From the NCBI GenBank assembly GCA_037176845.1, contig JAYKXP010000058.1:186001-250000 (forward strand): DNA of 64,000 nucleotides, in the 5' to 3' direction. Below are positions 22,451-34,038 of the stretch, in pieces (positions within the stretch are counted from its first letter, which is position 1; every line of letters begins with the position of its first letter). Below the pieces are notes generated by a model. The model saw only the letters and a program-made list of their open reading frames with translations. It was not told the origin of the DNA and searched no databases. Source of the DNA: Paramarasmius palmivorus (taxonomy: Eukaryota > Basidiomycota > Agaricomycetes > Agaricales > Marasmiaceae). The position numbers and the translations under genes are program-made.

Positions 22451-23258
22451 ATTCATCATCCGTACGCGCGCGATTGAATGGGTCTCAGAACGTCCATCGT
22501 GCGTCAAGTGGGGAGAGGGGCTCTAATGCCTTGAGCTGGATGGCGAAGCAGGATAAGAGCCGCTAAGAGGAATCGCAGGATGTACACGCAGTATATTATG
22601 CACCAGTGCCGTGGCTTTGAGGTGTGTAGTTCATCTTCCAAAGAAGTTTACCCGACGTCTGATTCATCAATCCACAGGTCACAGATTGCCCTCGGCTCAT
22701 TGTTTATCAATTTGTTTCACCATGGAAGCTCTCAGGCTGTAGTCCGATAGATGTAGTGGGTCCCTCAAGATGATGTCCCGTACATACGGTACAGAAGTAG
22801 TCTTTTTTCCCTCCCAACCTCTGTTTGAATGACTGCTCTAGGGCCTCGTGGTTGTCTCCATCAGCAAAATCAGATCGCGAGAGCCAACGCTATCGTTTGG
22901 GACGCGTTTTTCGCCTGTAATTTTGTAAACCAAGGATGTGTGCGTTTTCATATGAAGAGTGCCGTTCCTATTCATCACAGTATCCTTCTAGGCAGCTTTG
23001 TTTTTTGGGTTATTCACAGGGGTTTTTCACTGCTTTACCAGATCACGATATAACGCACGGAAGGAATTCTACCGATAGCGCCGTGCTTGTGTGGAGATTG
23101 ATGCTATGTGCAATTCTATAGTACAATGAGCGTTTATCTTCACCAAACGCTATGTGTTCATCTTCTTCCCAATGCCAACGATCACCTCAAGTACGATCAG
23201 TTCCAGCTGGCGACTACTGTTAAAAAAGCAGGAACGAAAGCATGCTTTCTTCACAACC

Positions 23259-24755
23259 ATGGCATCCATCCCTAAACAGCTGGCGCATTTTTTCTCCGTC
23301 GAACACATCGTTATCTCTACCATCTCCACTCTCTTGGTATGCATCGAATGCATTAACGTTACTACTGACACTGATGTTCCATGATCAGGCTATGTATTTT
23401 GTTTACGGTATGTGCCAAATCACAACGCCCAAAAAGCTTAGGCCAACTCCTATCTTAGGGACATACGTGCTTCTTCTTGGAACGTACCTGTACGTGATGC
23501 GACACCGCGAGCAAAGGCCTGTCCGTCGTGAGAATAGGCTCTATCTATGGCTAGCGGTTGCCCTTTTTATATTGTCTACCATGTTCGTCGTGGTTTATAC
23601 CATCCATCTTGTCACCGACTCCGTCACCTGTTTCGATGCCCTCACAACTGGAGACCACCGAGGATCTGCCAGATATATAACGCCTACCGATAATTTGGCA
23701 ATGGTAGCACTCGAGTAAGCCTCACGATTCCTGGTTTGATGTTATGGTGAATCTGATCCATTTCTTTAGCTGCTTTGCTAGCCTGATTCCTGTTCTCCTC
23801 AAGTAGGTGTCGGAATTTCACGCATTGAAGTGGGCTGACGATTTGATAGTATTACTGCAGATTGGTTGCTTGTGAGCATCTCTTTCTGCGCATTCTCAAC
23901 GCTTGGATTGACCGCAATTCCCGATTGTCAGATTCATCGCTGCTATACGATTTGGCTATCGGACAAACAAATCGGCGCAAGCTTGGCAGGCGCTTCAGTT
24001 CTTATAAATAGTAACTTTATCTCTCTTTCACCGTCCCGTCTACTGACATATTGACAGGTTTCGGCCTTGTTGGTGTTATTGTGATGTTGGTTGGCCTATT
24101 AAGGGCTGAAGGAACAGAGCAGTTAGATGATTGGGGAAATGATTTCTATGTTGTCTATTCAATAGGCAGCATTGCTATCAACTTCATTCTGACGCTCCTG
24201 ACTGGTGTGTCTTTTCAGCTCCTTCCTCTTTCCGCTTTCCTAACACTCTTGTTCCATGCAGCCGGACGCATCTGGTGGATTCACCGCCAAGTTCGTGTTC
24301 ACGGTATTCATACCAGTGACAGACTCGTCCAGTCAGTTTGTAGGATTGTGTGCGTAGTTCTGATTTGATTCTCGGAAACCCTCTCGTGTCTCATTGTTTA
24401 TCGGTTCGCACCTATAGCATCGTGTCAGGACTGCTTTACCCTGTTTTGCAACTTGTTGGTTTAGTCGCTTCCAACACCTCAAAAACGTTCCCGTTTGATT
24501 TCACCCCGATCTTTACCCTGAGTGCCGTGATTTTCCCCTTCTCTCCTTTCTACTGCATGAGGCTGATCAACGTCGATCTTTGATCAGGGAATTGCACCTA
24601 CACTCGCCATGGTCTACTGTAGACTGAAAACGAATTTCGAGAGCCTACAAACGGCGAGGAGCTCGAATGTTGAATCGAACAGTCGATCTGTCGCACGTAC
24701 CATCAACGTTGCTCCGACAGACGTTGTAATTGAGCTCCGCCTGATCCGAGCTTGA
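23259..24755 (+). CDS. 7-TM membrane protein, copy E
   Basis: Member of the copy F family and close twin of copy I: most exons and introns are alignable by eye, and both have unusually divergent tails. It starts MASIPKQLAHFFSVEH and ends VVIELRLIRA then TGA. Readable blocks are AMYFVYG, GTYVLLLGTYLYVMRHRE, NITADWLL, IHRCYTIWLSDKQIG, AGRIWWIHRQVRVHG and YPVLQLVGLVASNTS. Near the C-terminus the usual VRAKLGKNVE is changed to VYCRLKTNFE, a departure shared in part by copy I (ARAKLKTNSE). Splice sites look intact. Confidence 0.8.
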
Positions 24756-26226
24756 TTCCTAATACTCATAGGTAGGCGGGGTATTTCTGGATGTTTTCTG
24801 ATTCTTAGCATCTCGTAGATATCACAGCAACATTGGGTATATGAACGTGGAAATGAAATCCGAGTATTCCTGTACAGATTATTTGATCCAACAATGCGAC
24901 ATTTGAAGCAGCCTACAAGAGCAACACCTCCCGAGGACTTGATTCTTCACTGCCGTTTCGTGTTCGTGAGTAATGCAAAGGAAGATCCTTGAACAGGTAA
25001 GCGTTGAGAAGAGATGATTTAGGTCTGAGAAAGTCTGAAGTGTTGTCCAAGAAAAGCCGATCTTGCAACTACAGTTGGTTGATTCTCTCTGAAGTACCTA
25101 AAGGTTGCATGTCAGCTCACTCAACAAAGTATGAGCGGAGTCCTTACTTCGATACGGCGTTGTCCTCCATGTCTTAAGCCTGATGTTGAAACCCATCATG
25201 ATCTCCCACCAGCTCGATGTTCCGGACATTCTTGACCCGCAATGTAATGCACTAATCATAGTGGAATGATAATCCGCCCTACTGAGCCAATGACAGGGCT
25301 ATCGGTACCGAATAAGGCCTTAAGGTGAATTTCGAACTTGGTGAACGCCGTCGAATCGCGTGAGGCTGCATAGGAGTGCTGACCTTGTTGGAGGTGCCCA
25401 AGATGTATATTTGACGCGTAGCGATAGCGAATATAGAACAGACACCAGAAAGAGGGAATCCACTTGAGGTTTTGCGAGTGCTGAACGCGACTATTAAGTG
25501 ACTTGCGAAGAAAATCTTTTCATGAGGAAGTTCTGGGCAATCTGTGGCATGTTTCCTCTGAAACTGTAACAATACTATAGCATTTGAAAAGAATTTTATA
25601 GCTATAATACACACCTTTTTGCGGCCAGTCACTTGAGAAAGATGTAGCCAGCTTTCCTCCTTGATTCCTCCGGGATCCAAGTCGAGATCCGTCGACAACA
25701 GCATATTCTTCCTCTCTGCCAGAGTCTCTAGACTTTTCGGATCCTTTCCATCACCTCCTTCTAACTAGCAATCGAAACGAGTACCAATAGCGAGAACCTT
25801 TGGCATATGTAACCCTAGACCGTGGAACGTGTATGATTGGGTGAGGCCTAGTCGTAATGTCGTGCATGGTAAATCTTGAGGACAATCGGGAGAGGGTCAG
25901 AGTGATTTTACTAAGCTTGAGCAATTGGCCTGTCGTAGTGTAGAGACGAGGTGCATAACAGCCGAGGGCTGCCGAATGGTTCAAGTTATCCGGGAGTCGT
26001 TTTTCGCCTTAGCCCACCAACTCGCCAATAAAAATCCTTTTTCACTCTTCAAAGCTTCAGCTATGAAAGCTCCCACCTTGGTCGAATTCACCAAGCTGTG
26101 TTCCCCAAGTCTGGTGCTTCCAAGTAACCCACGCGCTTCGACGATGCTAGAGATTTCGGCGACACTCCCGGTGCGTCCGTAAATTCTTTTCATTTTCTTC
26201 ATATTCTGCTTTACCTACGACAATGT
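24756..26226 (+). other. Spacer left of the large element; possible interrupted gene
   Basis: A plus-strand frame at about 25983-26170 reads RESFFALAHQLANKNPFSLF, then APTLVEFTKLCSPSLVLP and STMLEISATLP, ending at a plausible donor (GTGCGT at 26171). It looks more coding-like than its surroundings, but I do not recognise it and could not find a complete gene. The rest of the spacer has only anonymous short frames on both strands. Confidence 0.3.
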
Positions 26227-26235
26227 GCACCGCGC
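26227..26235. repeat. Left copy of the 9-bp direct repeat flanking the element (GCACCGCGC)
   Basis: GCACCGCGC lies 4 bp outside the left inverted terminus and recurs at 41976-41984, 5 bp outside the right one. Because the inverted termini line up best if the element starts one base earlier, the target-site duplication may be 8 bp (GCACCGCG). Confidence 0.65.
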
Positions 26236-26239
26236 AGAT

Positions 26240-26310
26240 AGCCGCGTGTGAAAAGACCCGGAGTGACCATCCCCGCCTTTTTTTGTTTGGTATACACGCC
26301 CGCTCACTTT
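26240..26310 (+). repeat. Left terminal inverted repeat of the element
   Basis: Begins AGCCGCGTGTGAAAAGA and ends GCTCACTTT. By eye it matches the reverse complement of 41899-41970 in order and spacing, with conserved blocks at the outer 17 bp, at CCGCC (middle) and at the inner GCTCACTTT. Confidence 0.65.
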
Positions 26311-26409
26311 CTGTTCCTCTCGTCACGACGTAATGAACTTGTACTGCCATTACAATTTTGTATCTGAGTTCTTGGGAACCGTAAAGCACAAACTTTGAAG
26401 ATCACGGCA

Positions 26410-27680
26410 CTCGAAAGGATTCAGTCACGACGAACCATTTCCACACACAAAGAGTGTCAGTAGACCATTTCTCACATGCCGGTGATCCTGCATTTCAGGT
26501 GTGACACCAATAGGTGAGTGCTATTGAACCCAATTTCGTCCTTGGCCCTGATGTTGGTTCATATAGACTATTTTACTCTTCCGCCATATGAAGTTGGGTC
26601 TCCTAAACCATTATCGTGACCAGCAGCACCTTCGAAGTCAGTCTATACATACCGTTTTGGATCGGTGAGTTCAATACAACTCATTTCCGACATGGATGCT
26701 GAAGTCGGTTCAGACAGACTATTTCTATTATGCCTATCTCAATTCGGTATCTCCAAACTATTCCTGTTTCGCCTCCGTAACCTCAGAATCAGTCTTCCTG
26801 GACCCTTCTGACTCGGTGAGTTTGACCATACCGATTTCCGTTGCTCGTGCTAAATTCAGTTCGTTAAGACTATTTCAACGTCTGCAGATACAAGTCAGTT
26901 CCAATGAACCATTATGGCGCTCAGCAGTGATACCGCAATGCGCCCCGTGAAATCAGTCTATACATACTCTTTTGCTTAGGTGAGTTTAATAAGACTCATT
27001 TCCGACATGGATACTCAAGTCGGTTCAGTCAGACCGTTTCGATCATGCCCATCTCAATTCAGTGTCTCCAAACTATTCTTGTTCGCCGCTGCACCCTCTC
27101 AGAATCGGTCTCCCTGAACTCTTCTGACTTGGTGAGTTCAGACATACTGATTTTTATCACTTGTGCTAAACTCAGTTCATCAAGACCGTTTCGACCTCGG
27201 CGAATACAAGTCAGTTCCGATGAACCGTTATGGTGCTCAACAGTGATACCGCAAGGTGCCCCCATGAAATCAGTCTATCCATTCCCATTTGCTGAGGTGA
27301 GTGCAACAAGACTCATTTTTGACACTCATACTAAGGTTGGTTCATACAGACCATTTTGCTCGCTCTATGCCAAGTCAGTTTCTCCGAACTATTACCGCGC
27401 CACCAATAACCCTTGGTGACTTCCTGAATTCAGTTTATCTAAACCATTCCCCCTTAATCAGTGCGACCAAACTCATTTCTGACCCTGGTACTAACATGGG
27501 TTCATACAGACTATTTCGCTTACCTGTATCTCAAAACAGTTGTCCTAAACCATTTCCGTGTAGGCCGAAGGATATTGGTTCAGGAAAACTCAACTGCTAC
27601 TGTGAGTGCACACAAACTCTTTTCAAGATCATGTAATGATATCAGTCTGTACAGACCGTTCTGCATTCAACTCATTAGGC
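26410..27680 (+). repeat. Left subterminal repeat array (~315 bp units of ~45 bp submotifs)
   Basis: Units of about 315 bp begin near 26686, 27001 and 27317 (for example TTCCGACATGGATGCTGAAG and its variant), followed by a shortened unit to about 27680. Within units a short motif of the form CAGTY-N5-7-GACYRTTTC recurs roughly every 40-50 bp, and stretches starting GGTGAGTTT recur. The same motifs in reverse orientation make up the array at 40.4-41.8 kb. Open frames inside are by-products of the repeat. Confidence 0.7.
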
Positions 27681-27821
27681 CTGGCTCAGATACAACAGCC
27701 CATCATGCACAATGCCGTCGCGAGCACCACATTCAAGACCATGATACTCTCTTTGACGAGGATGAGAAAAAATCCTACGCACTACTGGGCAATGCTGGGC
27801 GTAAGCCATGACTGCAAGAAA

Positions 27822-27910
27822 GCCATAGCCGGATTTGAACTCGCGACATCATCAGTTCGCGGACATACAACTCGCGGCACGCGCACCGACTGCACCGAGA
27901 GGCCCATGAC
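27822..27910 (-). other. Degenerate tRNA-like sequence / possible SINE head
   Basis: On the minus strand there is an A-box-like D-arm (GTGCAGTCGGTGCGC, with a GTGC/GCGC stem) and a B-box-like T-arm (GAGTTCAAATCC), about 55 bp apart. Outer 7-mers GTCATGG and CTATGGC can pair with wobbles. An extra stretch before the D-arm and mismatches in the T-stem argue against a working tRNA, so a pseudogene or tRNA-derived SINE fragment is more likely. Confidence 0.35.
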
Positions 27911-28044
27911 ATTCCAGGAAAACATCCGATCCACGGCCCTCTGTGTACGGGCGAGCCACTTTCAAGGCTTCAGCTCTGCGCCTCATTTTTTTGTCATCCC
28001 AATCTCAATCCGCATACTCCATGGGCTCTTCCCTCAGCATTGTC

Positions 28045-29555
28045 ATGGCTCAACTTTCCCGAGACATCGAAAATCTTCCCCCGTGTCCCAAGTGAGTGAT
28101 CTCATCTAAAAAATCAGGATTTGCCGTTAATGCTTGTATCTCAGACCCACAGATGACTGGAACGTCAACAAGAACATGGCTTCCCTGCTCTTACTTGAGC
28201 TGCAACCACTCCGACACCGCCTCAAACACTTTCAAAGTATGTTCCCCGAGGCCGACTACAAAGATCTTCGACGTCAACTTCGAGATCGATACCAGGAGGT
28301 TCGGCGACTTTCCTCTCCCATCCAGGGCTGTCCACTGGAAGTCATTTCAGCAATACTTTCATACGTCGTTGAGCCGGTGGTCCTCACCGAAATCACGGGT
28401 ACTTGGGGTGGAGAGGACCGCCTCGCTCCCTTGTATCCATGGGCGTATGTCTCGTCTAAATTTCGGAGAGCCCTTCTTACCAATCCACAACATTTCGACC
28501 ACATTGTTTTTCATCGCTACGCTCGTTGTACTGGAGTCGACGTACACCGTCCTTCTCTCGTCGAAATGCTCAACTTCTTCCTGGGCCTTTCCGGAGTGCT
28601 ACCTCTCCATATCAAGGTCGTCCTTGCCTTCCAATGGGGAGATGAAAATAGCACCCAGGCTCTTCTTCCAGCATGCCCCATCATCGACCAACTCCTGCAG
28701 AGACCGTGGAAATCTTTGGACATCCAAGGATCACCCAGACATTCAACCATCACATTTCTTCACGGGATCATCCCTCGCATTCCGCCCAATGTATTAACAC
28801 AGTTGGATCTTCACATTACAGAAGGACCCACTAACGACTCGTATAGAGCATTATCCCGCCTCCCCAGTACCATCACGACACTTCGGCTCAGTTTCGGAAG
28901 TGTCTACCCCGACTCTGGCGTGTCATTTTCAATTTCTCTGCCCCATATCACTGATCTGCGCGTTCGCGGATGTGTTCGGTCTATCTTTACCGTGCTGATA
29001 GGCTGCCCTCAGGTACAGCGTCTTGAAGCGGTCATGGTTGGCAATGACATGCCGGAATGGGATCTTATCGTTGAGATGCCAAGCGTTGAGCGCATTTGGG
29101 CCTCTGTAGAGTCGTATCCCGGACACGAGTTACTTCCGTTCTTTCGTTACCTCCGTGCTCCTTCCACCAACAGCATCGTCGTTTATTGGAACATTGGTCT
29201 ACCTCAGCGTACTCCCGGCCTTTCTGTCGCCATGGACAAATTTATATGGCCTCTGGACGATTTAACAGAGCTCACGCTCCTCAGGACACCCTTCTCCTTT
29301 CAAGAAGCGCGCGCAATGATGGGATCTGCCACCCGGCTGTTTTACGCATCAGCTGACACGTATCGATGGCGATTTTCATCGTTGGGGAGATATGAGAATT
29401 GGGCATGGACGAAGGCAGGCAGTCCAGTTGGGGACTCTGACTCGCTTGCGTCATCAGTCGAAAATGAATGGGGTAACCTGACGAGCCCTAATGATCCTTG
29501 GTCGCATAATCCTTGGACGAGCACTGATGACCCGAGGGACTATGGTAGTTACTAG
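28045..29555 (+). CDS. F-box-like protein (agaricomycete type)
   Basis: Two exons, 28045-28091 and 28145-29555, giving 485 residues. Exon 1 encodes MAQLSRDIENLPPCPK and exon 2 continues PTDDWNVNKNMASLLLLELQ. A helical region with LRRQLRDRYQEVRRL precedes the F-box-like core SPIQGCPLEVISAILSYV at about residues 65-82, the layout of the large agaricomycete F-box expansion (coil, then a P-[IL]-P/C-x-E-[IV] box). The remainder is leucine-rich and repeat-like without clear motifs. F-box proteins recruit substrates to SCF ubiquitin ligases; the substrate is unknown. It lies just inside the left array, as putative cargo. Confidence 0.8.
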
Positions 29556-29805
29556 CTCTGGACCTACTTCGATACGTATTGTTAGGTGTATCTCATTTTG
29601 AAAATCATAGAGAATTCTGCGGAAGTTCGGTGCTTAGAGCGTCAAGAAGCGCGTAGATACAATGTCTCAAAATTGATTCCAGAATTCGATTGGAGTAACT
29701 ACGTTCCCGGCTTAAAGTAATCTGACCATGCGCGCCTCAATCAAGCATCAACCCCCGATCTCGCAGCCGTCTATGTTTTTCCCATCAGAATCAGAAACAA
29801 TGTTA

Positions 29806-30422
29806 TCAATGATAGATGGAAACATACCTCACAACACGCCTGGCTATGTCTCGCTTCGCAACTGCCGACATATCGCCTATATCCCTTGGCTCCCCGTCTG
29901 ATGTTGAATATGCAACAACCAGAAGTGGGCCAAGATAGACTGTTGGACCTCCTACGCAACTATGCAGCAAAACATTGAAGTCCTTGGCCATGTCCAGTAG
30001 TCTACTTTTTTGAGGCCAAAAGAATGCTCGATACTGGATGCCAGGTGTATGTGAACACAGAGCCAGCCAGTCTGGCTGATGGCCCTCGTAAGGGGGAAAC
30101 CAGGCAAGTGTGGAAACATCGTCAATGTGATATGTTTCGGGTTCTCTTTCCCGAACCGGAACTTGCACGGTGTAGACATCGTCGCACATAGTACCCCAAT
30201 ACAATGCCTTGATTGACCGCGGAAAACCCTGTTCCTGTATCAGTATAGATCTGAACCGATTTGAAAGGACTTGCTTACACAGGAATGGCCTTCCAGAAAC
30301 TTGAGACATGTGTTCACCGCTTCAACCACGTGGATCGTATCAGGACCTTGAACCAGGGATCGCGTTGGATCGGGTATGTGCATTAACATGGTGTAGGGGC
30401 GTAGAATGAACTTGAATATCAT
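29806..30422 (-). CDS. Hypothetical protein, 190 residues
   Basis: Two exons in phase 0, 30422-30279 and 30234-29806, joined by a GTAAGC...ATACAG intron. The product starts MIFKFILRPYTMLMHIPDP and includes EQGFPRSIKALYWGTMCDD, WFPPYEGHQPDWLALCSH and GGPTVYLGPLLVVAYSTSD. No signal peptide or membrane segment is obvious. I do not recognise the family. It is convergent with the F-box gene and lies inside the candidate element. An extra 3' exon beyond 29806 is possible, since a GTATGT donor lies shortly before the stop. Confidence 0.5.
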
Positions 30423-30530
30423 ATGTAGCTCAAGGCAGTGTATATATACATAAAAAAAGGTTTAGACATACTCAAAAAATCTATATACAGACACATGTAT
30501 AGAACGTAGAGCAATTCATGCACAAAAACT

Positions 30531-33202
30531 CTAATCTTCGTCAATTTCAATATACTTCAACATTTTGCGACCAGCAGATGCCTTTCCCGAGGAGCCTTCC
30601 TTGACAGGAGAACCAGGAGTAGGATCTGCATCGGCAGACCAAGAGGGCAGCGTGACGGTGACAGGCAAACCCACTGAGATCTGCATGCGACTGATTGAGA
30701 TGTTGGTGATGTCAGCCGGATCGCGATGCTTCCAATGGCCCTTCACCGAGACCATGCTATAGCAATCGTAGACAGTTAGCTTTGTCCCTTCACGCCAAGA
30801 GGCCAGATACAAAGCACGCTGGCGAGGCCTCACCCAATCTGTGTTCCAACCCTCGGTTCTCGCCATCGTCGGTGATGTCAACTTCCCGGTCTTGAATAGA
30901 TAGAAATCCAACAAGACATCGTCAACGTCACAGCCACAGTCCAAGGCCTTGGGGTGACGGCCCTTGACCCGCTTCCACCACCAGGGAGACCACGACACAC
31001 AGTGCAAAGGATCCATCTCCCGAATGTCAGGCTCTTTCTCTTTCTCATCTTCCGATGACGAGGAAGCGTCTTCATCTTCACGACCGACCGCGTTGTTATC
31101 GTTAGCCGCCTTCATTGCCTTGGTAACGCCAGGCCAGGGCGTGCCGTAAAGTTCTTTGTCGTTGTCGAAGCGGCGTCCAGTGGTCTTCTCTGTCTGGGTG
31201 TGGAATCGGCACTTGGCAAAACCCTTCTGAGAAGTAAGGGCAGCAAGCGCAATTTCCCAAGATGATGTAGCAGCTTCCGGGATAGTGGAGGAGTGTTTGA
31301 GGACATAAGTCGTTAGGCCTTGTGAGACCTTTGGAATGGATGATGGGCCTGCAGTCTTCTTGCACCTCAGGAGCCAATTCTTAGCCGATTCTATACAACG
31401 GTGAGTTCATGCACAATACCCGGATGTCAAATAAAGACTTACTAATTGTACGGGGTGGGACCTCACCCGACAATGGATCGTTTGTCTCTCTGTTGATATC
31501 ATCTTCGTCCTCAGTAGGAGCTGCAAGGTATTATCCTGAGTTGGCATGGTGACGAACAAACGATCAGATACCCTTACCTTTATTCTTGCCTCGATTCACC
31601 TGGCTGCTTGACTTCGTCGGGCGTGCGCTGTCCTCGGCGGTGTCCTCAGCGGCAGCTACAAAGCCAGAATAAATGATTTGTTGTGAAAATAAAGAGAATG
31701 ACAACATACCTTTCCCTTTCCCTTTCCCTTTCCCTTTACCCTTATTCTTTCCGTTCGGGGGGCCAGACTGATCAGAGACCGCATTTGCATCCGGGTTAGG
31801 AGTAGCTGAAAAGGAATGCATGAGGTTGGTTTCTTCTTCGATGGAATGAACATACGTTTGGTCTTCTTTCCCGATTTTCCTTGCGCTGTTGCCGGTGCCA
31901 TTTGCTTATCAGTGACGTCGCCATCATTGGAGGGCACCTCGGCGGCTACTGTCTTGACGGACTCTGTTGATTCCATGGGCATCGGATCTGAATTGTTGAC
32001 GACGCCTGCAAAGCAAATCTATGTCAAAATCAACTCAGCCAGTCGCAGCAAGATGGGTTACCTTTGGCCTTCTTCTGAGGCCGTGTTTCAGCCTGGGTGT
32101 CTGAGCCAGTACGCTTTCTGGTGGGACCGTCGTTTGCTAAAAAAAGAAACATAGAATTAGAAAATTCGACCTAGCATAACACGGATAAATTGGCGTACCG
32201 TTTGTGTTGCTGCCGTTGGCTTGACCTCCTTTACCATCTTCGGAACCGGGTGGCTTCTCTGGAACTAGGGGAGCCGCAGCACTTTGGTCCGAACCTAGAA
32301 CAGTATCAGTATGTCCTAGAGTATATACTATGTACAAACAACACGACTTACCGTTGTCTCCGGCAGTAGTTGAGGGCGCGGCGATTGAATTGTCTGTGGA
32401 AAAAAAATTCAATAAGAGAAAAGAGTGACAACGAAAAAATTCTCGCACCATTGTCAGCAGCACTGGCTTGGTGCGCGTTAGAAGTGCTGGTGCAGGCGTC
32501 GTCCTTGTCATCACCACCAGTCGAAGACGGATTTGCAGACGCCACAAGATCTGATGACAAGGTGTATACGTTAGGACTTGTGCCAGCAAAAAAAAGACGA
32601 CGCCTCACCAGTAGTTTGGGATGGATCCTCAGACTGAATGCCGTCTGGGAGGTCGGACAATTCAGAGAGGGCCGGGCTGGATGGCTCAGCCGCTTTGACG
32701 CCCTCCCGCTTCATAGCACGAGCTAGAGGGAGACAGTTAGATCCAGTGATTATGCATAGGTGAGTGCTTACTCCGGGCGGTTTTGTACACGCCGACCAGC
32801 TTCTTGGCCTGATTCAGTTTGCGACTAGCAGCTTCGGCGAGACCCTTTTTTATCTTCCACTCCTCGACGGCCTCGTTGTAGCGGTGTTCAGTAGTCTTGG
32901 TCTTTTTCATATTATGTTCCTCTTTTGCACGGCCACGGCGACGATCAGCTGCGCCCGCCTGTGCAATGTGAGCCTCCCACTCTTTCTGCAGGGCCTCACA
33001 TGTCGCTTTAGCATCGGCATACGCTAGAAATCCCGTCAGCCATGGTCTAACTGTTGACAAAGGGTCTCTCACCAGCAGAAGCTTCTGCCACCGTCATGGC
33101 GGTAGCAGGTGCCGTCGTGTTAGCTGAAATAGAATGTAATATTAGTGGCGAGAAAAAGGTAGATACCGTCAGAATTTTACCTTTTTTCTTCTGACCGGCC
33201 AT
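30531..33202 (-). CDS. Multi-exon orphan protein: coiled-coil N-terminus, low-complexity middle, conserved C-terminus
   Basis: About a dozen short exons can be followed. The start at 33202 reads MAGQKKK; exon 3 is a charged helix (KEEHNMKKTKTTEHRYNEAV, EEWKIKKGLAEAASRKLNQA) likely to form a coiled coil. Then come many 15-50-residue Ser/Thr/Asp/Gly-rich exons, one ending in a GK repeat (KNKGKGKGKGKGKG). The last exon is ordered and aromatic-rich (LHCVSWSPWWWKRVKGRHPK, TEGWNTDWVRPRQRALYLAS) and ends MLKYIEIDED. No known domain recognised. Middle exon borders are uncertain. The modular low-complexity exons suggest growth by exon duplication. Confidence 0.55.
31709..31740. repeat. CCCTTT hexanucleotide repeat inside an exon
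   Basis: Five perfect or near-perfect copies of TTTCCC on the plus strand, encoding alternating Gly-Lys on the minus strand in the orphan gene. Length variation here would change the protein without shifting the frame. Confidence 0.8.
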
Positions 33203-34038
33203 AGTGAGATTGGGAAGGAGAGACGTTCGAGAAGTCAGTTGGGAGGTGGTGGTGAAAAGAAAAGTGGCGATATACCCTGAGAAAATGGGCAACAAGATAC
33301 ACCAGAATGGTAAAAGTTCCCAGTGCGCCATGCGGATGGATAGGATAAGTCTGAATGACACCGTGGAAGGAGCTTGACCATTAGGGGATGCATGGAAAGC
33401 GAGATTTGCCAAGGTTGTCCTGAGTATTCCCTTTTGATGCTGGAGGACGGGTAGATAGTCGTACATCCACCAGGCATTGCAAATGCAATGCCTGGTGGTC
33501 GTCAAAACGAACCAGGGACCACGGAGAAAAAGCACGATGCACAGCAACACGTGTTTCACTGGCCCTGCAAGCTGAGTCAAACAGTTGACATCACTCAGCG
33601 CTTGCAATCTCACCACAGCGAGTTCGGATTTATTCCAAGTTGTTTCTGTGTTCAAGAATACATCTTCTTGCCGTCTTTAATTACAACAGGAAAAGATTCT
33701 GTGATAGTATTTGAGTGTAGTCTACACCCTTCTCCCTCAACGCAAGGTCAAAGTGCTTGTGTCGCAGCTATCGATTACAGAAGTGAATTAGCCGCTCGTC
33801 AGGCGCTCACCTTCGACTTTTCAAACGTTCATATGTCAATGAGCCTCTACTGCGATGGGTTCTGGGCTGGAGAACCCAATGTAGAGTTATAACAGAGCAC
33901 CATATTCAAAAATCTAAGTGATTGAAAAGGGTAAGAAAATGTGGTGCAGACGCACCTTGTAAGTGTTAAGACACAGCTATCACAAAGCTAGATTACACGC
34001 TAACTCTTGTTCTCACCTTCATCCGTCTTGCTTCATCA
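33203..34038. other. Spacer with a perfect 14-bp hairpin
   Basis: Shared 5' flank of the orphan gene (minus) and the basic-protein gene (plus). Open frames of 134 and about 200 codons exist but show no family resemblance and partly run across the orphan gene's first introns. The main structural feature is the hairpin at 33467-33498. Confidence 0.45.
33467..33498. repeat. Perfect 14-bp inverted repeat with 4-nt loop
   Basis: CCACCAGGCATTGC, then AAAT, then GCAATGCCTGGTGG. It could be a protein-binding palindrome or a remnant of a small foldback insertion; nothing in the context decides. Confidence 0.75.

Noticed and set aside
26696..27811. Chain of 84-124-codon plus-strand frames as a repetitive protein gene with GGTGAGT donors
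   Set aside because: The GGTGAGT words are part of the repeat motif, which also occurs inverted in the right array; frames change between units and there is no conserved reading frame.
27822..27910. Functional tRNA gene
   Set aside because: Extra bases before the D-arm, two mismatches in the T-stem and no clean anticodon stem; kept only as a degenerate tRNA-like sequence.
33047..33655. 202-codon minus-strand frame
   Set aside because: It runs through introns of the orphan gene and upstream DNA. The first exon MAGQKKK with GT-AG introns explains the region better.
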